A stretch of DNA of 64,000 nucleotides from positions 1 to 64,000 of the forward strand of contig JAOVVO010000087.1 of NCBI GenBank assembly GCA_028564675.1, read 5' to 3'. Position numbers and translations under genes: made by a program. Below are positions 25,162-38,000 of the stretch, piece after piece. Every line of letters begins with the position of its first letter. Positions within the stretch are counted from its first letter, which is position 1. The notes beneath the pieces were generated by a model. That model was not told the DNA's origin and searched no databases. It worked only from the letters and a program-made list of their open reading frames with translations. The DNA is from Onchocerca lupi (taxonomy: Eukaryota > Nematoda > Chromadorea > Rhabditida > Onchocercidae).

Positions 25162-26284
25162 ATGTCGCTATTGTGCGTCACCAGTAAGTACATCGTCATT
25201 ATCATCAATATTATTATCATTACTATTATTATCGTTGACAAATTGAAAGAATCATTTTCATAAAATGATATAAAAAATGATAAAATGATAAAATGATATA
25301 TTAAAAAAGAAAACAATAACAATAACAAAAATTTACAAAATTATCAATTACTATTCGTTTTCTAATGCCAAAAAAAGTCCTATCTGATAAGATGATAATA
25401 TTTAAATGATAAATATTGCAAAGTTGCAACGATATATATATATAATATATAGGTAGTAATAATAAGTAATAATAGTTATGAGACTGAATAATAACGATAT
25501 TAATGATGTCAGAATGTCAAATGATAAGGATGATAATAATAATAATGTGAGGATGTATGAAGAAATGATAAAAATGATAACAACAATAATGATATCAGAA
25601 TGTCTGAGGAAATGGAAAAAATAAAACAAATAAATAGTATTAATATAAAAGTAAACAATTATAAGTGAAATATTAAATCATTAAATAATAAATTGAAATA
25701 TTGAATTTTTCAGTCAGGAAGGCTCGACTTCAAGGTTCGCAAGGTTTGTAAACAACATTTATTATTTCCATCCCATTATTAGTAATTAAGCTATCATTAT
25801 GATCGTAAGTTTTTAATCGTCTGTCTAAAATTTATTTTTTTTTATTTCTGAAATTTTATTTAATTTTCTTGACAAAGTATAAATCGAATTTTAAATTTGA
25901 TTGAAAATTATTTTAGATTATTGTTTTTAACCATATAATATATATTCATCATTTTTAATCATAATTAAATAATAATAATAGTAATCTTTAAATATCTTTA
26001 AATTCAATATTACTATTATTTTATCTTTTCTAAATATAAATGTTGCATTTTTTTTCTCGTTTTTATCATTGAAGCATTAATTCAACATTTTTCATATTTT
26101 GAATAATATCATTTTCGGTATTGTTATGCAAGAGCAATAGTCAAGTTATAATTTTGTTTCATTATTGATTTCCGAGACATTCCGAGGGAATTTCTAGATG
26201 GTAATTAAGGCGAAAGAAGTATCGAGATAATTCCTCGATTTACTTCAGGAGATATCTGGTAGATAAGCTCCAATAATAATAATG

Positions 26285-26344
<60 letters not shown>

Positions 26345-28091
26345 GTAATGACAATAATAATAATAATCTTAATTAATCCTATTTAAAATTTTCAAAAATG
26401 ATAATTACCTTTCTTAGCTAGCATGATAATTTGATCGAACAATTATTTGTTGCTAGAGAAATCATTTTCCTTTCTTTGAATAATACAATTACCATATTCT
26501 TTTGAAATTATATTCTTGAAATATAATTCCAATTTAAAATTTATGAAATTTCCCATTTTTTTTTTTTTTTTTTCAATGAAATTCAATATCAGTTGCTTGA
26601 GATAAAAGCATGGAAAAGTGTAATTTTTGCAAAAAGTAACGAATGAAATGAAATGTTTAACTAAGACTTTTCCTTTCAACCAGGCTTCTTGTCCTTCTGA
26701 AAGAAAATGAAACTTATCGAGCAATTGCAAGTTGTCATAATGTGTCATTTCATCGGTGAAATCATTTCTTAATCGATCCAAAAATTTTTGCAATTCTGAT
26801 TAACTTGCGGGATATTCGAGGAAAGGTGGTGGAGGAATTTCTTCTTGAAATATAATTCCAATTTAAAATTTTAGGCGTAACGATTTTTTTTTTTTTTTTT
26901 TTTTTTTTGCAAGGCTTTTAGCAGAAGTAACATTCTGAAGCAATGAATATTCTAGCAATTAATACATCAAAAATCTATCCAGAATTTTTAATGGTTTTTC
27001 TTTCCCGTTAAAATTATAACATTTTTCAAGTATTTAAAGAATAAATACATCATCAAGTGAATGTATCTAAGATTTTTTTTTAATTTCTATGAAATTTATT
27101 TTCAGAATTTTGAAAAAAAAAAATGATGAAAATAAAATTCGAACAAATTTTAATGCAAAAATAGATTAAGCAAAGATAAAATAAGCAATATTTCTTTATC
27201 ATATATGAAATTTAAAAAAATTTAAAAAATTTAAAATTAATGAGACTCTTTTTTTTTTTACCATTCATTATGTTAGAAAATTTTTATTTTTACATGCAAT
27301 TTAAAGTTTTTTACATCCATTTTATGAAGAATTTTTGCATTTTTTGTAATTAAATTTTTGCACGGATTGATTAAAAATGAATAATTAAATTAATAGTGAC
27401 AAAAAAATTATTAGTAATGAGAAATATGATAAAATATCATTTCGAAGATAATCAATAATTTCATTCAGAAATTTTGTTCATAAATTTAAAATTTTTTGCA
27501 TGCATTTAAATCAATTTATAAATTATCTTTATAGGGAAAGTGTTTGAGATGAACTTTCATGTGAACTTATTTAAATTTGAAAAACAACAATACTTTAGAC
27601 CGCACAACTTTAAAGATCTAGATCTATTCAAGCATGAAAATACTTCGAACTTACACACTCATATTTTTAAAATAAAAATTATTTTGTTTTTCAAGTTTTT
27701 TCTTTTTTGATAAATAATTAGCAAAATAATTACCACTCATTGTTGTTTATGCTTATATTCCACAAATTTTTCTCTTCTAATTATTGATAAATTAATTTCC
27801 TATTATATTTATTTTTTAAATTTCATTTATATTTAAATTCTTTTTTTATTGTTTTTACAATTTTCATTTTCATAATAATTCATTTCAAATAAATTTTTCT
27901 AAATGAGCAAGAAAGACAAATAAACAAAAATAAATTTAAGCAATAAATCATTTTGATCTTTGAGCAAAGTCATTTTATCATAATTTTCTAGCAAATCATC
28001 TATTCATTCATTCATCCATCATATTCAAATTTAATTTTGCATCTTTTTCTTCTCTTTTTCATCCTTTCTGGTTTTTTCATCCTTCATCCTT

Positions 28092-28137
<46 letters not shown>

Positions 28138-31100
28138 CTGGTTTTATTTTTCAGGGAAAGTTTTAAATTGTATTTTCAATAACTTTTTAAAACTTTAAAT
28201 CGAAATAATTTTAATAATTCATTTAATACCTTAAATTGAGCAAAGGACGTCATTCGTTTAAGCAACAAAAGTGGTAGCTGATAACATTTATCAGGAGAAA
28301 AAACGATAGCTAAGTAATTGATGCTGATAATGGTTATCAAAGAATGAACAAATGATGCACTGATAATGAGTTATCAAAAAAATAAACGAATGATTCACTG
28401 ATAATGGTTAACAAAAAACGCTAGTTAAATAAGGATGAATATCGATGATGACTATCAATTTTTATCATTTATCCAAGTTTTTTCATCAGTATGTTTAAAG
28501 TGCATGAGTTTTACGAGCAGTTTTCTTTTTTTTTTTTTTATTTATTATTATTTAACTAAATTTTAAAAAGCAAATTTTCCACTCAGACTTATAGAAATGA
28601 ACTTTTTTTCTGAACATTATTTGAAATTAAAAATTTTAAATTCGTTTCCTTTTACCTCATATTTATTAAATGTTATTTTAAATGTACATTTTTATTTTGT
28701 TCCAATTTGTGAATGATTTTTTAAAAATTAGACTAATTAGAAATGAATAATTATAAAAGTTTATCATGTTGTCTTGCTGTCTTAGGAAAAGTTTCTATAA
28801 ATTTACTTTACAATATTTTAGAATTTTTGATTTTATTTTCCAGAAATTTTCATCATTCCAAATTAGAAGTGAAGTTAAAACAAGAAATAATCGGGAAAAT
28901 TTGAAAATATTTAAAATAAAATTTCATCACAAGACTATAGTTCATCAAATAAATGAATAAATTATACTCATTTAAAAAATAAAAATCAAAGTTAAATAAG
29001 TAGCTTAAATTTGACTAAGTTTCAAAGTATCAGAATTATTTACTCAATTTTTTTGCATTAAAATTCAAATTAGTATTCACTGAAAGATTGAATTCTATTA
29101 AAGTATCTATATGATTACATAAATGATTTTATTTAAAAAAAAAAAAAAAAAAAAGCTATGTATTATTATTATGATAAAATGAACTTTGAAATATTTCAAT
29201 TCATTATTTCGATCAAATTTTTAAATATTATAAATTAATCATTCTCTTATTGTCTTTTAATTTTATGTTTCCAAAATTGTTTACGAAAAACAAAAAAATG
29301 TTTACAAAAGGTTGCTTGTTGTTTATTGTTTTATAATTTTTTTTTTTGTTATTGTTCATTGTTTGATATTTATTTTAGTTTATTTTTCAAATATTTTCAA
29401 ATTTTCAAAAATTTTCGATAATTCAATTTCAGTAATTTAATTTCGACAATTTCAGATGATTTCAATTCGTATGCTGTGGTAAAATTGCAAAATGTAAAAT
29501 CGACTACCGTAGCGGTGAAAGGCAATCAACCTTGCTGGGAGCAAGAATTCATCTTGTTAGATCTTTATTTTTTATTTTCTATAATCTGAATAAATTATTG
29601 ATTTATTTAAATTTAATTTAAAATTATTACTCATTTCTAGCGGATAATAATTTTGTATACTTTTATTAATTTCAATCATTATGATATTATTTTTTATCAT
29701 AAGCACATAAAAATAAAAATGAAATCATTTATCAACAGACATTATCAAATATTATCATTAAATGTTAAATGACGAAATGATAATAGCTCAATGAAAATAT
29801 TATTAATATTAAATGAAACGAAAAAAAAATGAATTTAAATTAAAAATTAAATTTTGTAGTGAAACAAATCGAATCGATAATGGTATGTTACTCGAACTTT
29901 GGAACAAGGGTGTTCTTTGGGATAAACTTCTCGGTGAATTATTTTTATTTCTTTTCTTTTTCAGTTTTTATTCAAAAAATTTTGAATATTTATGGAGAAC
30001 TCTTTTTGTATATTTTTAAAAATTAATTTTAAATTTAGTTATATAAAATAGAATTTTGAATTGTACATATTCAAGCTGATTGAATTCATTGACATAATGT
30101 TGATAGTGAATAAATAATGAATTAAATAAATTATAGAAAAGATAATGAAAAAAAAAAAAAAAAAAAAGGCAATAAATTAAAGCATATCGATAAAATTGAT
30201 TGTTTGAGAAATTAAATGAATTGAAATAAAATTGTTATAAATTTGATTAGATTTCAAATATCTAAATTGCAACAATTAGACTTTTAATATATATTTTCCA
30301 ATTTTATATCTATTATTTCATTCACTGATATAATGGAAACACGTAGAAAAACGTGTATGTAAGACGTACGAAATATTATTAATTCAACTATTTCATCCAT
30401 TTATATACTGGATTCACGTAAATATACGTATATCTGAGATGTACGAAGTATTATTGAACAAATATTCCATCCATTTATGTAATAGAATTACATGCACGTA
30501 ATATATATGCACGTAACACGTATGACGAATTTCTTTTTTTTTTTCTTTACATTAGCATACAATTACATTATGTTATTTCATTTTGATAGCCATTTGTTTG
30601 AATTTTGACGGTCATTAATTTTAATGGCCAAGTTTAATTTGTTTTTTTTTGTCTTTTTTTTAATTGTTTATTTATATTTTTTGTTATAGATAAAAAATCT
30701 AATAATTGTCAGTAGATTTACGATCCATCAATCTTCCAATTGGCTGTTTTGTTTATTATTCATTAATGATGAATAATTATTTTGATTGATAATGCAATTA
30801 ATTAATTATCCATTACTAATTTCTAATTATACGCCATTAATTACAGGTGTGTATTATTTGGCATTAACATCGATACAATATAGTAATGAAGCAGGACCCG
30901 GTAAATGGCTACAAATTGATCAAGAATTGGTAATTCGAAATGGTCAAACGGTAGGGACATGTAATCCAACCGGTCATTCGATTCTAGTTGACGTACGCTT
31001 CGAACTACCGTATGGTAAATTTTATATTGCTTACGTTTAAAACTTGGCATACGTTTAAAACACTTCAATTTGAGCGTGTAACTTATTCTGGCAATTTTTC

Positions 31101-32079
31101 ATGTGAGTTTTAATTGATAATTTCATACTTATGTTTTTATTAACTAAAATAGAAAAAAAAAAAGAGATCAATCACTTTCTTTTTGATTCTAATCGAGAAA
31201 AATATTTCAAATGGACCTTAATTACTGATGTAATTTGTGATAATTTTAATTTGCAAAATCATAGCATCTTAAAATTTGCATCATAATTGTAGTTAATAAT
31301 TTTTTCGTCATTGAAATTATTAATTAATAGTAATGGAGCAAATTTTGAGATGCTATTATTGAATTAAATTTCACTCCCCTAATCATATCAGGTTCTAATT
31401 AAATTCAAAACCTTTCATTTTTAATTTTATAATTGAAAAATTAATCTATGATACGAAAATTTTATGCAATATTTATAATCATAAACAATTTCTAAATATC
31501 TGAAAATGATAACTTGAAATGATATTTAATATTCAAAAATGCAACAAAATCCAAAAAAAATTTGCAGAATTTATAAAATGATAAATGGAAGAGATGACTG
31601 CAATATTTCAGTTTCTATTTCCCATTTTGAAATTTTCAATTTCTTTTTCCTTTTTTTTTGAAGTTTTCAATTCTTTTTTTTTTTTGATTTCGAAATATTG
31701 TTTGAAGCAAAAGAAAAAAAAAAGGCATTGATGATTTCAAAAACTTGCAACATGTAAAATTGATCAATTCCCTAGACTGAAGAATAATTTATCATCTTAT
31801 CGTTACACAAAAATATCTCTATCATGCAATTTCTACCGTTTCTATTTTTTTATTTTCTCCTCAAAAATTATCAAATTTTCACAAAATAAATGAATAAATG
31901 ACATTTGCAAATGTGTAAATATGTACTTAAAATATATGGTAATGTATAATTTATTAATTATTGTAATTAGCATTGTAATTTTATAAAATAAAAATCAATA
32001 ATTTATAGATGCACAAGGTGCTGATGCAGAAGAATTGCAAGCAAAATTGGAAGCATTGAATCATTTCATCGAAATTAGT
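25162..32079 (+). CDS. unc-13: unc-13 exons 1-6: N-terminal C2A domain
   Basis: Residues 1 to about 130 form a C2 domain. Recognisable pieces are KARLQGSQ, FNSYAVVKLQNVKSTT, GNQPCWEQEF, LELWNKGVLWDKLLG, EAGPGKW and a VRFELPY end. They follow vertebrate Munc13-1 closely, as I remember it. In that family C2A does not bind Ca2+; it homodimerises or pairs with the RIM zinc finger to tether UNC-13 at the active zone. The acidic Ca2+ ligands typical of C2B are likewise absent here. A short helix-like segment rich in Glu, Leu and Ala follows in exon 6. Introns are large: 3.7 kb after exon 2. Confidence 0.9.
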
Positions 32080-35000
32080 GTTAGTTTTTCAACTTTTTTC
32101 ATTTTATTTAAATTTTCAATTCATTTCACAATTTATCAAAAAATAAATGAACAATAAATTTAAATTTTAACAATAAAAACAAAAAAAAAAAGAAAAAAAT
32201 TATAAAGATGTGCTCAAATTATTTTATTTTTATATAAGTATTTATTATCATTTCTACATCTAATTTAATATTATTTGTCATATACAATTATTCTTTTTGA
32301 TTCATAATATTTGATTTAAAATTAATTTCAAATAAAAAGTTGAATTTTTTGCCAAATTTTGAATTGATTTGTGAAAATGAAACAGAAATAATTAAACATT
32401 TTTTTTTTTTAATGATTAAGCATATTTTTGTGATTTTTGTAAGATCGAAACAAAGATAATTAAGCATTTTTTGTGAGAACGATGCAGAGATAATTAAGCG
32501 ACAAATTTTTAATTATTCATTGAGAATGAAACAGAAATAATTAAACCTGACCGTATTGATTTTTTTTTTTTTTTTTTTTTATCAATTTCATGAAACACTT
32601 GTTCTAAAAACATTTTGGCTAGTGGAATATTTGCAAAAATATTTATAAAAATTATCTGAATTTCAAAAAAGAGCGAAGAAAATTGATTTTTTATTCATAG
32701 CAACTACTTTTAATATAAATATTTATTTCATAAATTCTTTACTTTCTGTTTTCTTTTTATTCCTTTTTAATTTTAAATTTTTTTTCATTTATACTATAAT
32801 TTTAATCATTGGCGTACATATACATATATACACGTATTACACGTTTATACGTACGCATTTATCCAATTTTTACATAGATATTTTCATAAATTAAATTATA
32901 AATAAGAATTTGAGAATTTTTTGAAAACTGAGTTTTTTTTTTTTTTTTTTTTTTTTGTCAATTATCAATTTTTTATAAACTGAATCAGAAGATTTTTTCA
33001 TACATTTTAAAATAAACAACTATCTATTTAAATGACTAAATTTGATACAAAAAAAGCTAAATTAAAAATAAACAAATATACTGAAAAATTAATTCTTTTT
33101 GTTACTTTTTAATTTTTTTTTCTTTTTTGGAAATTTTTTGAAAAGAAAAAAAGAATGAACAAATAAAAATGTACTTTTGCAATATTTTTTTTTCGTTTTT
33201 TTTTTTTTTGTTTCAAAAGACGAATGCAACTGAAACATTCATCTATTTCAGACTGGAACGAAGTTTGTTAATTTTTAAAAAAGAAAAAATCAAAAAAAAA
33301 AAATTAAAAATGTAAATAAAAATCTTTTTTAATTTCATCACCAATTGTTTCTTTCATTCTTCCCGTATTTTTTAACTTCGTCCACTATCGTAAATTCATA
33401 ATTTTTGGAAATTTTTGAAACTTTTATTTACCGTAAAATTGAAAAATGATATATATATATATATATTCTTGGATTACTATGCAATATTTCTATTTGAATT
33501 TTTGATTTCTGATTTATTGATTGATTGATTGTTGAGTTTTGTGAATTTCTTTCCGAATCTAAAAATCATCATCATCATCAAAATAATCTACAACGATCGG
33601 CTAATAGCTAAATGGTAAAATAAATTATTATTACTTAATTGCATTTTAAAAAAGTAAATTGAATTTTCCAAATTTTCAATTATTTTCCGAATTTTTGATT
33701 TTTATGCAAAAAAAATTGAAACTTTTGTATTTTTGGGGTAAAATTGAATTTTCAAATCTTCACTTAATTTGCTAAAAGCAATAATTAAAAAATGTTGAGA
33801 GAAAAATGAGAAAAGAATTTCATTTATAATTTACATTATAATTTCATTGTATTTTGTCACGTATCATAAATCATTAAAATTGATTATTTACTTCTTCCAT
33901 CCTTTTTTTGCTACCTTTTTTTTTTTTGTTAATTTCGAAATATTTTCGAAGAAACTAATCAATAGAAATGTAAATATACGAATGATGATTAAAATGTAAA
34001 CATGAATTGATGCCATTCAAGAAATGCTCTCCAAATTTGTTCCTCCTTTTTTTTTTTTTTTTTTTTAATCCAAAAAATAAGAAAAAAAAAAGAAAGTTTT
34101 GAAAATGTTCCAAAACTATTTTTGTTGAAGCAATTCATTTTGGTCTTTTTTTTTAAGATCTGAGAAATGTGTTCCAATAAATTTGTATGAAAACTTTTCG
34201 AAAACTTTTTTTCCTTTTTTTGTTTCACCAATATTTTTTCTTACAAATTATATTCATTCCAATAACAATATATTATTCAAAGCAAAACGATTGTTAGCTT
34301 TCGTTTGATTTTAATTTGTACGATAAAAGGATGCAAAAAAAAAAAAAAAGAGAAAATTGAATTGAATTACTCGAATTGATTTGTTAGTTTTGATTAGTGA
34401 AAAAGAGAAATCAGTAACATAAATAAATAGTTATTTACAACTTCAATTTAGGGAAAATTACGGCTGCTTAAAGTTAATCGGAAATCAAATCGTTGAATAA
34501 ATTAAGGCAATTTAAATTGTGCATTTATTCTCTTTATTTACTTAACCAACAGCAAATATCAAAACAATAAAATGATAAATTAGTATAATCATATCTTCAA
34601 AGCTCAAAAAAAAAAAAAAAAAATCATGATAATGATTTATAAATGATGATTAATAATTGCAAATCTTAATCATGATAATGATCTATGAACAATTACTAAT
34701 TTCGCAATCCTGATTATTATATTAATTTTATAGCTGTTTTTTTTATTTTTATTTTTAATCATTATATTTATTGAATTTCATCCATTTTTTCATTTAATTA
34801 AAAATTTTTCAGGATCAATGGCAAGAACAACGTGCATCATTAACACGTTGTAAGTATGAATTTCTTCAAATTTATTCTCATTAAAAAAAATTGATTCGTA
34901 ATTTGTACAAAAAAAAAAAAAGAAAAAAGAAAAAAAAAGAAAAACATTTTATAATTTATATGTATAAATAGGAAAAGGGAGAGAGAGAGAAAAAAATCAA

Positions 35001-38000
35001 ACTTACTAGGTTCATTTTTTATATTTATTTTTTTCAATGAAAATTTAGTTTTCTTATCTTTTCAAAAAAATAACTAAATAAATAAATTTCATCTAACAAT
35101 CAATATTATTGCATTGAAAAATAAATATTAGTAACAAAAAAGGGGGAGAAGTTTTTCCAAATTCTATTCCTAGAATATTCATGAGAATTTTTTTAATTAT
35201 TGAAGCTTTGATTTCTATTTATTCAAATTATTCAACCAACTTTTTTCAATTTATTTTATTATCTTTTTTTTTTCTCTTCCCCCTTTGTTACTCTTTTATA
35301 ATTTGAAAAAAGTAGGTATCAGGATTTTTCTCAATTTTCAAATTTAATTTTTTCTTTGCATTTCTTTTTCTTTTTTTAACAATCAAATTATAGTTTAAAA
35401 TAATCTGAAAATACCTAAATTTCTTTATTAATTCATAAATTATTTGCCCATTTATTTCTTTATTAATTCGAATGTTTTCAAATTAATAAAGAAATAAACA
35501 AAGAAATGACTAATTAATGAATTTTATATAAATATTAAATTTGAATAAATTCCTTCTTCTTTTCTTTTAAAACAAATTTGTATTTGTCTTTTCTCATTTT
35601 TAGATTCCGAAAAATATGTTTAAATTCGATATTATTTTGTTCGATTTTTTTCTTTTTTTTTTTTGTTTTTTTTTTATTTTTCAAAGAAAAATTTTCTTTC
35701 ATTTCAACCAAGGAAAAGACAAATCAATCAGTCTAACGAACATTTATCAAAAAAAAAAAAAGATTTTAATTCCAATTGACATACAGTATGATGCTTTCTC
35801 ATATCTTCTTTTTTTTTTTCTTTTAATTGTATAGTCTGAAAAATTAAAACTTTCACTTTTTTTTTCTTCAATTTTTATCATCTAAAAGAGATTGAATTAA
35901 AAATCAAAAAGCAAGGAAAATATCAAATTTGAATTTCTTCTTTTAATTTCAGTTAATATGCTTGGAAATATCACTGATGAATAATATATTGAAGAATTGA
36001 ATTTATATCTAAATATTATTGACCAATGTAAATATTTAAATATATTGATTGGAATTGAAAAATAAAATTTAAATTTGGCATTTTTTTCTTCGTTTTTTAG
36101 TTTTCAATTCAATATTAGCAAAAAATGAGTGCTTATTAGGTCTAGTAATAAAAAATTTATTGAAAAAAGCCTAGAAATGAGAATAATTTTTTGGACCAAT
36201 ATCTTTATTTGAGAGAATTAATTGAAGTAATTATTTTGAAATATTTGTCGCAAAAAATTCTAACTTGCTATGATAAATGCACTTTTCTGTTTTACTGTTT
36301 AATATCAATATCACTGATAGCTCATTGAAATCTTTTGAAATTGATAGATGAAAAGCCAATGCAACTTTTACCAATTAATATCAGTTCTTATCACTGGCTT
36401 CAAAACAAAAATTTAGATCAAAGAACAGATTTTTTTTTTTTTTTTTTTTTTTTGCAGTACAGCAATATGATTTATTATAACTTCAACAATTTCTCCTTTT
36501 CCTCTTATTTTTTCAATTTTTAATTTTAAAATATCATTAGCAAATTTTCCGCCAATAAATAGCGAATCAAAAGTAAAAGTTTATAAGAAGCAGTAAATGA
36601 TCTGAAATGATCTAAAATAACCTGAAGTGATTCATTTACTTTTAGCTTTAAATAATCAAAAAATTTATCATTTAAACGTCTTTTTTTTTCTTTTTCTTTT
36701 TTTTTGTTGTTTAAATACTAACAATTTTATAAATTTTGGTAAAACAAAAAAAAGGAGAATAATTTCGATGATATCAAAAAAAAGAAGATAAAACAGAAAT
36801 TAATTTTATATATTAAAATTATGGATTGTTCTATTAATCTTACGTTTTAACCAGATCGTAAATCCCAAGAATTTATTTAATTTTTTTATAAAAAAAATTG
36901 AATTTTTATGAATTCATTATTTTAATTTTGATTTGTTGTTTATTTCTTTTTTGTGCACTTATTTTTGAGATTTTAGCTTTCAACTTTATTCATTGAAGTT
37001 TTTAAGTCCTGGACTCTTTTTAAGATTTTTTTTTTTTGAATGAATGAATTTCTTCTCTTCATTATTTGGGCCTTAGGCTTGTATTGTTCTTTGATCATCT
37101 TGTCATCCAATTTTTCGTGCACAAGTATTAGTACTTTTACGCATAGGCAAAATTGTTGATAGATTTTTACTATTTTCTTTTAATAGAAAATTAAATTACT
37201 CTTAATGATTTTCTATGTTTCTTTCTCATTGATAAGTTTTTTTAATGAGATAGATGGCATAGATAGCATTGGAAAAAAAAAGAAAACTAAACTTAAATTA
37301 AATTTAAATTCGTAGTGATAAATATCAATAAATGCTAATTAAAAAAATACAGTACTAATACGATGAGTCGAATTTTATAAATTTCAAGTTTTTTTTTTGT
37401 GGGGTATATACCCAAATTCGAAAAATTTATCTTAATTTTTGAATTTATTATTTAAATCTCAATTTTTATTCTTCCTTTTCTGTTTTTCCTTTCTAACTTT
37501 GTAGCTGGTATTTCGGAAGATTCTGATTACACATCCGATGTATCATTTCCCGTCCATCATCCAAATAGTTCAATACATCAATGGTACAATCATTTGCAAC
37601 AAGGCAAACGACATTCACGACAATATGATAGGAATCCTTCACAATTTGAACAGGTAATTCGAAATCAGTAACTTAAATACTTAATATAATGATATTTCTG
37701 ACTTTACTATCTCACCAATTTCAAATCATTTATAATTTTAAAAATGATATTTATCTAATGCAAATTCATTTATTACTAGCTGGGCCGGCCACGTTTTAAC
37801 GCGGCCGGCACCGTTGAATGCAAAAAGGTATGCGTGGTCAATAAATTCAGTCAGAAGTAGGTATATCTATACAAAAATACGTGTCTAGTTGAATGCAACG
37901 TTGTGTCAAAATTTGAAAGCAATCGGTGAAGAATTTGCAAAGTAATGTTAGGTGTAACAACGAAGATTTACATTTTTATTTCATATAGAAGAATAATTAA

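Larger units (their letters stand above)
25744..29455 (+). other. unc-13 long-form intron 2
   Basis: A 3.7-kb intron with GT and CAG ends. It holds the (AAT)n array, the antisense gene remnant, the 30-bp direct repeats and a 44-base T run, all listed separately. Around 28290-28420 there is an imperfect ~43-bp repeat containing CACTGATAATG and TTATCAAA. No further exon of unc-13 was recognised. Confidence 0.6.

Noticed and set aside
32009..32077. unc-13 exon 6 ending at the first GT (32078)
   Set aside because: It would shift exon 7 into a frame starting RSMARTTC and break the later phase; the GT at 32080 gives DQWQEQRASLTR and consistent phase.
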